From Lomentospora prolificans (taxonomy: Eukaryota; Ascomycota; Sordariomycetes; Microascales; Microascaceae): DNA of 64,000 nucleotides. Where the stretch lies: NCBI GenBank assembly GCA_029532625.1, contig JARFXM010000009.1, positions 5,259,501-5,323,500 of the forward strand, in the 5' to 3' direction. Position numbers and translations under genes: made by a program. Positions 46,704 through 58,017 of this stretch are shown here, piece by piece; within the stretch, counting starts at the first letter, position 1, and every line of letters starts with the position of its first letter. The notes under the pieces were generated by a model. It was not told the origin of the DNA. It worked only from the letters and a program-made list of their open reading frames with translations, and did not search any database.

Positions 46704-49700
46704 TTAGCGACGTTGAGATTTCCTAGGCGGGCCCCCGGCGGTAGACGCTCCCCTCTTGCGAGACTGCTTCCGAGACTTGGGCGGTGGGGGCGGGTCCATG
46801 TGGACATGCCCAAGCTGATCAACGGCCATGGTATTCTCCCAGCTAAGACACCTGTAGCTGGGTGGTTCTGGAGTCTGCGTCTGACGCGTGCGAGTCCTGG
46901 TACTCATACGCGTCGCTTTGCTCTCGTCATCTGCCTCCTCTTCCTTCTTGGCGGGGGCAAGGTAGGCTTTACGATTCTCCATGCCCTGCACGATTTTTTC
47001 CTTGTAGGCTAGGATCTCTTTGCGAAGGCGGAGCTCGTTATATCCCCGAGGGTCTAACCAGTTGAGCAGTTCCTCAACCTCCTCAGGCTCAGAGTAGAAG
47101 CCCCACTGATGAGCTGTATAAACACTCGTAGCGCCTTCCTCACGCTTCTTCCGCTCAGGGACCGTCATGTTGAATTTGGCCTTGTACTCATTCTGGAATT
47201 GGGTGGGCAAGTCGATGTAACCCTCCCTCTCCATGTCGTCGGGTCCTTGAACCCATATACAGCCGTTGGCGTAGCCGGCATGGGCCGTCGAGCTGTCTGG
47301 AAGACCTCCATACGGCATACCATTGCGTTCAAACCAATAGTATCGATTCCAGAATCGATCCTTGCCAAGAACCCTGGTACGGGGACAGTCGGCCTCGCGA
47401 ATATCGTTATCGAATACGGCAATTTCATCCTCGCAGTTCTTAATAAAGTCCTCCTTTTGCTGGATATCTTTGAGTAGCTTGATGAACTGCTTCGACTGCT
47501 TAGGTGCCTTGGCCGCCAGCTCAGCCTCTTCCTTCTTCTTGATCTCCTCTTGTCGCCGCTTCTCCCTTTCCGCGGCTCGATCGCGTGCTCGTCGGAGACC
47601 ACGGCGAGATGTCGTCTCATCCTCTGAATCTTCGGTGGCATGTGTCTCGGTGGGCGACGACGGGGCATCTGTCATCTTGACATCCTCCTTGTCTGTCTCA
47701 GGAGGGGGCGAAGGAGGCATATTATCTGGTAAAAGGATCTTGCGTTGCTCATTCAAAGCCTTTAGCTCTTCAAGCCTATGGGGCAGTGTTAGCTCATGGG
47801 CTCATTATTTTGCCTTTGAGCAGACAGATAATGCAGAAACGGGGTAACTTACGCTTGCTTCCTCTGCCTTTGCCATTCAATCTTGCCCTTGCGGTAAGTC
47901 GTCATCTGCTCACTGCAGTCCTCCATGTAGCCCCTCACAGCCTTAGTCTCCATTGTCAACATACATAGGAGCTGGATGATCTGGACACGGAAGTTGACAT
48001 CCATGTTTGCATACTGCTCGATAACCGTCTGCTGGCTTGGGTCAACATTAGGAGGGACTAGCTGGCCCAGTAGTTTCTCACAGAGCTCCGTCTTTCGTTC
48101 ATCCTTGGATAGTTGGTAGAGGAGCCCCACAAGTATCATTTCCCATCCACCATTCTTGAAGTCGCGCTTCCGCAGTTGCTCAATCCAATCGTATCCCTCG
48201 AGTAACTCTTCAGCCCTGTGGACAAGTTTCTCGGCCTGGCTCAGGCGCTCGGCCTCGGCGGCTTCTGCGGCTAGCCGTTCAGCTTCAATCTTGGCAAGGC
48301 TGCTTCTCGTTGCACGCTTTGTGGGTTGAGGCTCGGGCTCGGGAGTTGGAGTAGCGTCACCATCTTCATCGTCATCATCCTCCTCATCATCCTCCTCTTC
48401 AATCTCGGGTAGAGTGATTTCAACCTTTCCGCCCTCTTCTTCTGAGCGCACGAGGATCTTGAGGATGCCGCAGTGAATCTCATCCAACAGTTGGGTAGGG
48501 ACCTCTTCAGAAGTCACGCACAAGGCCTCGACGTAGTCATCAAAGGTAAATGAGTCGAGAATAAAGATTTCGCAGTAGACGTTTAGCGTGTCCCAGGTTT
48601 CCAAGAGAGGGCCAACAGAATCCATATTGACCCGTTCGGCCAGAGGGACCACGGCATCGGAAGGTGTGGGGGGGTTATTGCACAGGAAATGCAGCTTCGG
48701 ACGGACAACACCGGCACGAGGACCTACCTGCAAATCCTCGATCGGATACTTTGGTGGAGGAGGAGGCGGCGGCGTGGCCGGACGTACGACTTGAGACGTG
48801 CCATTGCGGAGGCCAGTAGGGAACTGGAAGGAGCTGTCGGGAGAAATTGCGAATTTTCCGCCATCCTTGCCCTTTTTGGCCTGCTGATCCATGGCGAGGC
48901 CGGGCTGTTGGGCCTTCGCTTTATGACTCTTCGGTGCCGGCTTCAATTCAGGTAGGCGCACAGGCTCTTGGTGGTTGGACACGCCGTTGGCATCAGTAGG
49001 GTGAAGCGCCTTCTTTTGGGCTGCCAATAACTTTCGCTCCTGCAATTTTGTATCGTAGCGGAGATGAACCGGAACGCGGGTATCGATGTGGTACATTGTC
49101 GCGTACTCATGCTTTACAAGCCAGGGCGCGCCGGTCCATGCCTCGCGCGTAACCGTCCTTTTTATAAATGACCGCAGAACTGACTTGGTGAAGATTTTTC
49201 GATCCCTGCTGATGTGGTGGTCGTCGACTACAGCCTCTTCGTCAGGCCTGTCATCCAGGCTGACAAAATAACGTGAGAATGGTTCGCTAATAGAACCGTC
49301 CGGATGCTGCTTGCTCCCGAATCGCGTCTTATCCCTGACAACTCCCTGAAGCTTCTCCCCAGTAAATATCTCGACGGTCACGGCCTCGCCGGGGTAGTAG
49401 TCGGCGCGAAATTCATCGTATATCTTATCGACGAGGGTATCGATACGGGAGACGGTTTGAAACTGGACCTTTCGCAGGACTGGGCCCTTGAGTGCTTCGG
49501 GAAAGGCTTGTTCGACCTCCTTGGCGCCAGCTTGCTAGGAGGAAGTTAGTGAACCACCAGTGTATGTGTGCGTCAACCCGGAAAGAGTCCTACACACCTC
49601 GCTTTTGAGCGCATCGAAAAAGTTCAGCCGCGACTGGCCTGTGATTTGGCAGATGAATCGGCGCTACATGGTAATGTTAGTTTCTCGAGCGAGGGCAGCG

Positions 49701-50104
49701 GAAAAAGTGAAATGGGTCTCCGAACCTGTTTGTAGAAATCAATTCTATGCAGTTGTTAGCACATGACGTTGTTGGAGTTTGGAGGGATGATTCCTTTAAA
49801 ACTCACCTAGAGAGATACTCTTCGTAGGTGGCGAAGATCTCGCCTGTTTGGGGAATATACCAGACCTTGAGTGAAGAGGCCATGTCAGTGTTCCCATTCT
49901 CGCGTGCAATGGAGCCCCACGCGAGAAAACGATGCTAACATACTTGTGCATTCTTATCTTTGATCTCCTGGGGTGGAGGAATGACCACCGGCTTCCGCTT
50001 AAATAACACCTGAGGAACAGCGGGTTAGGCTCGGTATGAGAGATACAGCCGCAATCGGAGAGGGCAGCGCGGAAATCGCCTAGACGAGAGAGCTGGCATA
50101 CCAT
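46704..50104 (-). CDS. ITC1: ISWI-associated remodelling subunit Itc1-like (WAC-DDT-WHIM)
   Basis: Seven exons (50104-50102, 50009-49944, 49865-49807, 49744-49726, 49663-49598, 49534-47853, 47775-46704) join in phase to 988 residues. Itc1 is the large non-catalytic partner of the Isw2 ATPase and contacts DNA and nucleosomes. A WAC-type N-terminus ('MVLFKRKPVVIPPP', 'YEEYLSRIDFYKQRRFICQI') is assembled across five small exons. A DDT domain ('LNVYCEIFILDSFTFDDYVEAL') lies near residues 380-435, and WHIM motifs are near 540-610 and 750-790 ('LGKDRFWNRYYWF'). An acidic run (EEEDDEEDDDDEDGD) and Lys/Arg-rich tail are present. The first exon is the ATG alone, followed by a 92-nt intron. Yeast Itc1 is longer (about 1264). 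Confidence 0.93.
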
Positions 50105-53100
50105 ATTGAGTTATTGCCATTAATGGCGCGTCAAACGTGGCGGTGGAGAGTTGGGTACGAGGTTGGAACGCGGCCTTCTCCGGCAGGTAGGTGTTTCAAT
50201 ATCAAGAGCCGCAATCAGAGAGCACGAACTCGATCGCAGACCAGGTGTATTGTAGGAATGTTAACGCGGCGGGGGGTTGTCGAGGATTGAAAACGGTCAA
50301 GTTACGCGATCGGAGGTTCGTTGGGACTGGTGCAAAGAGGGGGGAGTCGAAGATTTGTCGGGAGAGCTGGGCGAAGCTCGGGGTGGGTGGGCCGCACGAG
50401 GCTCTTGCAGGGTAACGCGCAGTCGTGTAAGTCGAGGGGCAGGCCAGGTAACTAATGCTACCGGGATGATAAAAGTGCTCTAGATGGCGTGGTGGTGGGT
50501 AGGAAAGATTTCCTGGTTGGCGTGGAGGACGTGTCGAGGAGGAAGTGGGAAGAAAAATAGAATCCAGGTCGTGGGTAGTGAGAAGGGGGAAAACACGGAG
50601 CGGGTAGGAGAAGAGCAGGAGTGCCTCTCAAAGAGGGATGGGAAAAAATTAAGTAGCTGGGGGTTGTGGTCCCTCGCCCAGATGGCATGCAAGCCAGGTC
50701 CAAGATACTTGCACTGTCCGTATTAACTTGGCGAATTGGCTGAAAGAACACCGTCCGTCCTAAGTACTGGTTACTTTGTGATGTAATAGGCCATCGCGTC
50801 GGCGCAAGGTACTCAAAACACGTCGACGCCAATCTAAGGTACCCGTAGCGGCGGTCACAGAACATGCCGGAGATGGGAGGCTCCATAGGCCCGGGTACAT
50901 GGGACCAAGGGCGAGCATTCTTCCCGACATGGACAAAAGCCGAATTCATTTTTTATGGTTGATAGCTTAACTAGCACAAGAGCTAGATTACATGATTGAA
51001 TTAGGATGCACTTGGATGCTACCTGTTTTGAAATATTCATGGTGCAGCTGAGTCGATTCATTCAGCTGTGCAGAGCAGAACTGATTAATAGTGCTTTCCA
51101 TCAATGATGTCCGTTTATTTACAGGTTGAGAGTGCTTTGTTCTAGGAGGTACCTAGAATTGACGGTTTCGCTTAGTCTTCCGTGCCGGGTGATGGACCAG
51201 TCAGAGGGCTGGAAATCCCGGACGAGGGCAGCCCAGAACGGGGCGTCCCCTGCCTCCACCCTTACCAAAGCAGAGTCCAGCTCCTCCCCCCTTTGGGGAA
51301 AGGTCCTCCTCCGCCTTAAAAACCACTCCTCGACCCGCTTCAACACTCTCCCCCAGGCCATGAACCCTCAATCTCCCTTTTCGCCAGCATTCCTGTACTC
51401 GTTGGGCTCCTCTCAGCAGCGCGATTCCAACAGAAACTAAACTGAGAAATTTGGTGCTGTTTTGAGGGAATTATGTCGATTTTTGCACTTTGATAACCTT
51501 CGCCGCTCTCAGGTAGGGCTAAAGAGGAACGACCGCCTCCTCCGGATTAGAGGACACGGCCAAGTGTCAGGTCCTTCTCACCGCCCGACACGCAGGCCAG
51601 TGCCCATCACTCCGGAATAGTCTTCAGAATGAAAAATTCTGGACTCTATCTGGTCGGAAGCTAGGCTTCCTGCATGTATTATCAATGAATATACTATCGT
51701 CCGATTACACCCTCGGTCCCTTCCCAGCTCCAGCAAATAACGCCCTGCTCGGGTTTCCTAACCACACCCCTGCTCTAAGTCAAAGATGTCTCGATTCCCG
51801 CATGCTCATTGACGACAAAAAGAGTTTTTACTCATGTCTCATTTGGCTCGCCTCTACTGATCCCGGTGTTTTATCATGTTGAATGTGTAGAGACTGCATC
51901 TCTGATTCATGATGCCGGCAAACGAACTCTGGCCATGGTGGGAGTATGGAGCACGTCACTAAATTTGGTTACTTTCCGAAGGCAATGCCACCTTTTTATA
52001 ACCTCTTTCTCGGTTATAGGAAAGCTTCCATGAACGCCGATGTTGACCAAGTTTAGGTTGGCTGGCCTTCGCACCACGTTAACGCCGCTGCCAATTCACT
52101 TTGCCCAGCCCGCACTGTCCACGTCTCATTAGGTCTCCAATCCACGCAGACATGTCTACCGCCATTTTTTTTCTCGCCGCTGAAAATTGGCTCTCCATTC
52201 ACCAAGGAGTTGGGGCTCATTCTGATTATAAGGTGAAGAGAAACCGAACCAGCAGCGCCATCGTCTGGGAATCAGCCATGAAAGTCGCGATTTATAAGCC
52301 AAACTGAGCCGCCATGCTCCAGATGTTCGATTTACAACACCCAGCGCCAACCCCTATCATTTTAAGACCTGCTTTATATGCAAGAATAACTCTGCATCTC
52401 CTGATAAAGACCATCTTTTGTCGATTCCTGATGCAGTGGACAAGATGCCGTAGGCAATTCGAGCTTCCCCCGGTGTGGCCATTCAGTGGCCGGCTCCAGA
52501 GAGAAAACTAGGAGCTCCGCCACGAGGATAGCGACCAAAGCATGGAATAAAAAGATGCTAGATATTCTAGTTCAGATGTATAAACAAATTTCCACTTCTC
52601 TCAAGCAAAAGAGACGATGTTCGAAGACTCCGGCGACTGGCGGAAGGATCCCGGACTCAGCCCCGGGACCGATACCGTCCGTTAGCCGGAGTAAGGGTGA
52701 TGCAAGGAAAATGAATGTTCCGGTATAAGAGTTTGCCTGGAAAATAGCAGGTTGCGTTATTCACGCTCATAAATAGGGTTGCGAGGGCATCCAGCGCGTC
52801 ACGTCAACAAATCTCATCATCGTCGGGTCCCATGGGAGCCGGTGTTTAAATGGGCGACGTTCTCGGTGGGTTCTTAGTTTAGTGCCTCAGGCACATACAA
52901 TATCGCGCTGACTAACCGTGTTCGGAAAAATGTTCACTCTATAAATAGCTGTCCAAGTCAAGCAACTGTCAAGACCGACCAGGACGTGCGACGGGTAATT
53001 TCGAGCTGACATGGAGGCTGATGCCTCTACTGCTGGCTTTATTTTAAGAAACGAGATCATGAAGAGACAGGCCTAGTAGACGACGACGTGATTGTCCTCA

Positions 53101-54703
53101 TTTCACGCTAAATATTCTGCTCTAGATCTGCTTCATTTGGACGACAATAATCTAACCCTCATAGTAGTTGCAAATTGCGAGCGGAACGCAGTGATGCAAA
53201 CTTTGTGCTGCTAGAAACTAATAACTTTTCACCCACACCTGCTCCGGCAGTTAACGAATGGCCTTACCCCCACAGGAAGGAATATTCTCGTCTCCGTTTT
53301 AGGGACGTCTCCTAAACATTTATTTCGAACTCGGTGTTTGTGACGAAGAGATCTCATGTTGGAGCTGACGGACTCGACGCTCCTTCCGCCCCATTCTGCC
53401 TCTAGGTGTGATGCTGGAAGGAGCAGCACGCGCCTGTAAGTCCGCCCTGCCGATCACCAACAGATGGAATTGAAACAATTAAACACCTAGTATTCGGAGG
53501 GTTCCAGAGACCTAGCAGTCCTCCCGGGCCCAGTACTACAACTCACGCAGGAAGCGGTGTTGGCTTTGCGATGAAGAGAAACTGGACTCCCTCACTATAT
53601 TCCTATGCCATGATCTCGGTCAATTGACGTACCTCCGTTGAAGATCTCTTACGTAGATCCATTTTTTGAAGGTCGCTTTCATTTCTATAATTATTTCTTC
53701 GCCATTTTCTTGCCTTGGAACTGCGTCTTTGTCTCACCCTGAGAGCTGACGTTGCCGGTCGGCGATGTTCGGTTGAATCATCCCGTCTGTGGCGACAGCA
53801 AGGCAGTGAAGAGCCAAGTTAGCATCTAGAGAGTCTCGCCAGCAGGCAGATTCAATGCCGATTGCGAAACCACATCACGCACATGGCCCCCTCGATCCTC
53901 CAATCCAACTTTAAGAAAGTTTATACGTCCTTCGTTGTAGTCCGCCGACTTGCGCACCATATAAACTGTACCTGCGCTTCGGGCCCCAACGGCTGGCTGG
54001 TCACCCACGCCGAGTGGCGAAGCAGTGCATCCTAGCGCTTTAGCGAACGAAAGGCTCTGCCATAAGCCCCCAAATTAGGAACCCAACTTTTTACACCAGG
54101 GGCCCATTCTTCAGGAGCTCTTCCCGCCAATAAACAGTTCCGATCGTAGGTTAGCAGGACGTAGTAATGCGACCGGCGCTTGATCGCGGCTGTTCCTGCA
54201 CCGCAGCCTTTTGAAACATGCTCATAGGATCCAAGAGGGGGGATATCTGAGGACGGTATTATGTGGAATGCGGGCGAATTGGGGGTGTAAGCCTGCAGGG
54301 AGAGGCTCGCATGTAGGATGATTTTCGATCTGTCGAAGTTCGGACGTTGCTAATCTTGGCACACAGCCCTGATAACTTACAATTTTTACTGTTGGCGGGA
54401 TATTGATGATCGTTGTCAGTCAGCTGTCGGATCGAAGCAGCCGGCGGCGTATTGACTGTGATAGCACCATAGTGGTCGGCTATCTTGGGAAGAGAACGAC
54501 TGTATGGGTTGCTTCGATCGCTGCGGACCGCAAGTTATATAAGTCCGCAGAATCATCTCGATATCGATCTCCTTTTCTTCTCAACTCCAAACACAACAAA
54601 CACTTCTTCACTACACTCCTTTCCAGCTACTCGGCTCCCATCACTTGAACCAAACGGACAAAACTTCCTACTCGAGCATATATATCCTTCCTCCTCAGCC
54701 AAG
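50105..54703. other. 4.6 kb gene-sparse interval
   Basis: No gene is recognised between ITC1 and the secreted-protein gene. The stretch at 51119-51361 (minus) reads like protein ('EELDSALVRVEAGDAPFW', 'ALVRDFQPSDW') but matches no family I know. A 19-base word near 53939-53957 also occurs at 23135-23153. The end holds the promoter of the gene at 54704. Confidence 0.6.
54536..54542 (+). promoter_or_regulatory. TATA box of secreted-protein gene
   Basis: TATATAA lies 168 bases before the ATG at 54704, a normal TATA-to-start distance for a fungal gene with a leader of about 130 bases. Regulated, strongly induced fungal genes often have such a box. Confidence 0.55.
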
Positions 54704-55603
54704 ATGAGGTACTCCATTCTTACTACCGGCCTCCTCGTGGCCGCTACCACGGTCTCTGCCCTCCACATCCCCCGCCAGAACCCTGCAGCCGGCTCTACCG
54801 CACCAGCTGTCGATCAGGATGCCCCTGGTGGCACTGTTGGAAAACCTGATAGCGAATACCACAGTCTTCCTTACTCCGGACCAGGAGATCAGAACAAACC
54901 TAGCAACACTGGAAACACCGGTGCCACAGACCCCGCCGCGGGAGGTCAACAAGAGAACGCTGGAGGGGAGGGCGACCAGACGCAGCCCGGAGAGAACGCC
55001 AACTCTCCGACCGACCCTCCAGCCAACTCGGCCAACCCTTCAGCCGACTCCCCGGGTACCCAGCCCCAACCCCAGCCCGCACCTAGCCAGGACACTCCAG
55101 GCTCGGAATCGGCCACCACCACCGACACGGCCGCTCCCTCGGAAACGGCCCAGCCCGGAACGCAAAACCCTCCCACGCAGGGCCAGGACCCTCCCGAAGG
55201 GGAAGACGACTCGGACGCAAACGAGGACTCGCCTAAAGGCGAGCCCCTGAGCCAGAGGGGCTACGGCATCGTCGCTGCCCACGTCATCGACATCGTTCAG
55301 AAGGCCGGCCCCAAGGCGCAGGACGCCCTCGCCGCTCTCGACTGGGTCAGTGAGCGGGCTGCGGAATTCTTGGACGAGGCTGGCAATGCTGGGGAAGGGG
55401 ATGCTTCGACTCAGCAGCCGCAGCCCCAGGGCCAGAACCACGGCCAGGGCCAGCACCAGCGCAGACATAACCGCGGACAGTACCAGGGGCGCCATGGTGG
55501 TGGCCACGGCCGGCATCACGTGGCCAAGCTCCTGGCGGAAGAGCTGGAGAAGGCGTACCCTGACTACGTCAAGGAGATTCAGGGTGGCGCAGGCGCGCAG
55601 TGA
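54704..55603 (+). CDS. Secreted low-complexity hydrophilic protein
   Basis: A single exon of 299 residues. Residues 1-19 form a signal peptide ('MRYSILTTGLLVAATTVSA'), followed by 'LHIPRQ', so a dibasic-type or signal-peptidase cut is likely. The mature part is rich in Pro, Gln, Gly, Asp, Asn and Thr with no Cys, hence disordered. A helical middle segment ('GIVAAHVIDIVQKAGPKAQD', 'ALDWVSERAAEFLDEAG') follows, then a His/Gln/Gly/Arg-rich stretch ('GQNHGQGQHQRRHNRGQ') that could bind metal. It resembles secreted hydrophilin or cell-wall-associated proteins, but no family is recognised. It sits at the edge of a gene-sparse interval behind a clear TATA box, as inducible secreted genes often do. 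It converges with ALG8. Confidence 0.85.
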   Translation: MRYSILTTGLLVAATTVSALHIPRQNPAAGSTAPAVDQDAPGGTVGKPDSEYHSLPYSGPGDQNKPSNTGNTGATDPAAGGQQENAGGEGDQTQPGENANSPTDPPANSANPSADSPGTQPQPQPAPSQDTPGSESATTTDTAAPSETAQPGTQNPPTQGQDPPEGEDDSDANEDSPKGEPLSQRGYGIVAAHVIDIVQKAGPKAQDALAALDWVSERAAEFLDEAGNAGEGDASTQQPQPQGQNHGQGQHQRRHNRGQYQGRHGGGHGRHHVAKLLAEELEKAYPDYVKEIQGGAGAQ

Positions 55604-56275
55604 GGCGTAGGTTGTTTTCTTCATTTCTGACGTTTCATTGGCAAGGTATCGAAATATAGATTGAGAATATATGAAAAGGTTGGCAAGGTCTCTCCAGGAG
55701 GTGGAGGACTGATGGGTATCCGGATTGGTATTTCGTTTCTTTTCTTTACAGTCGTTCACTCTTTTCTTCTGAGGTCCCAGTTCTGTAGACCGGGCCAAAT
55801 GTATAACAATCGGTATCGAGTTTATCTACAACCAGTCGTTACACTTCACTTCCATGGCCTGTTCAATATGTAGGAACCGCGGAAAGCGACCCATGTGTTC
55901 GTTCATAAACTAGAACGCAAGTCGTTCATCGTGGCTTGATAGAGTCGGATTTGGAATTAAGAAACGGATTGACGAGTACTCTCACTGCGGCTGGTGGTTG
56001 CGCTACCACCCGGCCTCACTCGTAGGGTCAGAGAAGCCAGCTAGACATTCTGGGCATTGATAGTTGGGATGAGGGCTCCTCTAAGGCGCTATGTTTAACA
56101 TCTTGCAGCTGAGCAATGATGAGCCCGATGGGCATTTTTCACAACAAAAGGGAAAATGTAAATTGGGTATCTGATAGTAATAGCACATCAAACCAACACT
56201 CACCCCTCTTGGTTTCTCTCCCTTGTAATTTTCTTTCCTTTCCCTCCTTAGATTTTGTATAATTGGAAACACTCC
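55604..56275. other. Convergent 3' interval
   Basis: 672 bases between the secreted-protein stop and the ALG8 stop. It should hold the two 3' UTRs; no gene is seen. Confidence 0.7.
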
Positions 56276-58009
56276 TCACAAGCCGAAGTACACGACCAAG
56301 AAACCCAGCCAGCTTCCGATCACACCGATGGCGGAATAAGAGCTCGTAAACATGAGCGGTAGGAACTCGTAGCTCTTGCCAAAGATGAGGCCGTGGAAAA
56401 GCGAACAGTAGGCGATGAGCGGAATGCTCACGGCAATGTATAGCGTGCTGAAGCGGTCCAAGAGGAAGACGCGGGGTTTGTTGGAGGCTGGCGCGAGACG
56501 ATCAAAGACCATCAGGGTCGTAACGAGCCAGAAAATGGTGTACACCGTTTTGATGGGGAATTCGGCTGCAGTGAAAAGGAGAGGAAAGAGAGAGACATGA
56601 CCCGCAACGGCGAGGGGTTTGAAGGCACCAAAGTGGCGCCGATCGTTGAGGCAAATAAGGGTGAAGGGAATGATGACGAGAAGGATGGCCTTCTCGTGGA
56701 CATGCCAGCCGAAAAGGAAAGAGGCGTAGCCGCAGAGCGTTACGGATCCGATGAAGGTGTCCCATCGCGGCTTCTTGAAGAGCTTGATAAGAGGAATTAT
56801 CTGGAAGATAAGGGTGAGTATGAAACAAGTTCGAGGAGTTATCTCGGGGAGCACGGCAAAAGCAGTATCTCCAACCAATCCCCTAGTGGCACTGCCTAAG
56901 GCCTCAACCTTTAAGGGAAGTCCGACCCGTGGAGCGACTATTCAACGTATTAGGTTCTGATCGGACGCATCTGGGAGGTAATGAGAGTGGGCTTACCGTA
57001 GATGAGTATGCGATCTATAAAAGAGTACACAGCCCAGACATTGGGGGCCCAGTAAGCATGACAGAGACCGCGGGAGAAAGGGAACAGTCTGCTTATGACC
57101 TGAGATATCTGGCCCATCGCGACGAAAGGACCAAAGGCCACTGCAACAATGGCAGCAATACCACCGCCAAGCTTGATGCAGTTTGCGAAGCGAATCCTGA
57201 AAATGTTCTTTTGCGATAGGCAGTATTCTCGAAGAAGGAACACAAAATAGGCCGGCGCGAGATAGAGGTAAATATGCTTCAGACAAAGAAGGGCAGCAAA
57301 TAGAAGTCCACTAGCGAGAAGAGTCGATCTCGATCGGGCGAGGACTAGGGAGAGAACGAGGACTCCATATAGGAAGCCATTGTATTGGAAGTGAATATGA
57401 TCGATAATTAGGAGGCCGGGGGAGAGGATGATGGAAATTGCTGCGGCATGGGCGGCGCGCTTCGAAACGACGGCGGAATCGACGAAGCTAGATCCATTGG
57501 GTCAGAATATATCATTGAAAGGGACTTGACGCGGCTACTGTACAGTTGAAGGGCATATGCAAGGAGAAGCTCGGTTACGATGACAGACGAGCGCTGAAAG
57601 TAGACCGTCTGCCAACTGTCATACTCGAGGTTATACACCCTCAGCATGGACCTGTCGACAAGCCTCGCGACCTGGGCGAGTATCCACTCGAAGTAGGCGA
57701 AGAAGGGCGGGTAGTCAAGAGTCCATTCTGAGGTATGTTCGTAGTACCACTCCTTGATTGGAAGACTATGGGTGATGGCGAGCCAGTTCCGATGCACCTC
57801 GAAGTCCGTTGATTTACTACAATACACGGCGAATTAACAGTGAGCCTGCGTAATAGTAGCGCGCCGTCAAGACGCGGGAGGGGGAGGGGGGTTACGATGT
57901 TCCGGACGGAGAGGCGGAAAGGGAGGACTAACTATGCTGGAAAGAGAAGGATTTTGAGACCAGCTGCGACAAGCGCACACTGGGCGATTGATGGATACGG
58001 CTCACTCAT
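56276..58009 (-). CDS. ALG8: ALG8 ER alpha-1,3-glucosyltransferase
   Basis: Exons 58009-57933, 57816-57544, 57487-56997 and 56937-56276 join in phase to 500 residues. Alg8 adds the second glucose to the dolichol-linked N-glycan precursor in the ER lumen using dolichyl-phosphate glucose. Signatures include 'LLFPAYKSTDFEVHRNWL' (across splice 1), 'SEWTLDYPPFFAYFEW' with the luminal Asp-Tyr-Pro-Pro motif, 'PGLLIIDHIHFQYNG' and 'FGWHVHEKAIL' near the C-terminus. Many hydrophobic segments match the multi-spanning ALG6/ALG8 family, and LLIIDHIHFQYNG plus 'HAYWAPNVWA' favour ALG8 over ALG6. The start codon overlaps the stop of a three-codon upstream ORF (58017-58006), which may tune translation. Confidence 0.94.
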
Positions 58010-58017
58010 GGCGACAT
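58006..58017 (-). promoter_or_regulatory. Minimal upstream ORF overlapping ALG8 start
   Basis: ATG TCG CCA TGA on the minus strand encodes Met-Ser-Pro and ends in an ATGA overlap with the ALG8 start codon. Ribosomes starting at the first ATG would stop exactly at the main start. Its use depends on where transcription begins. Confidence 0.5.
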
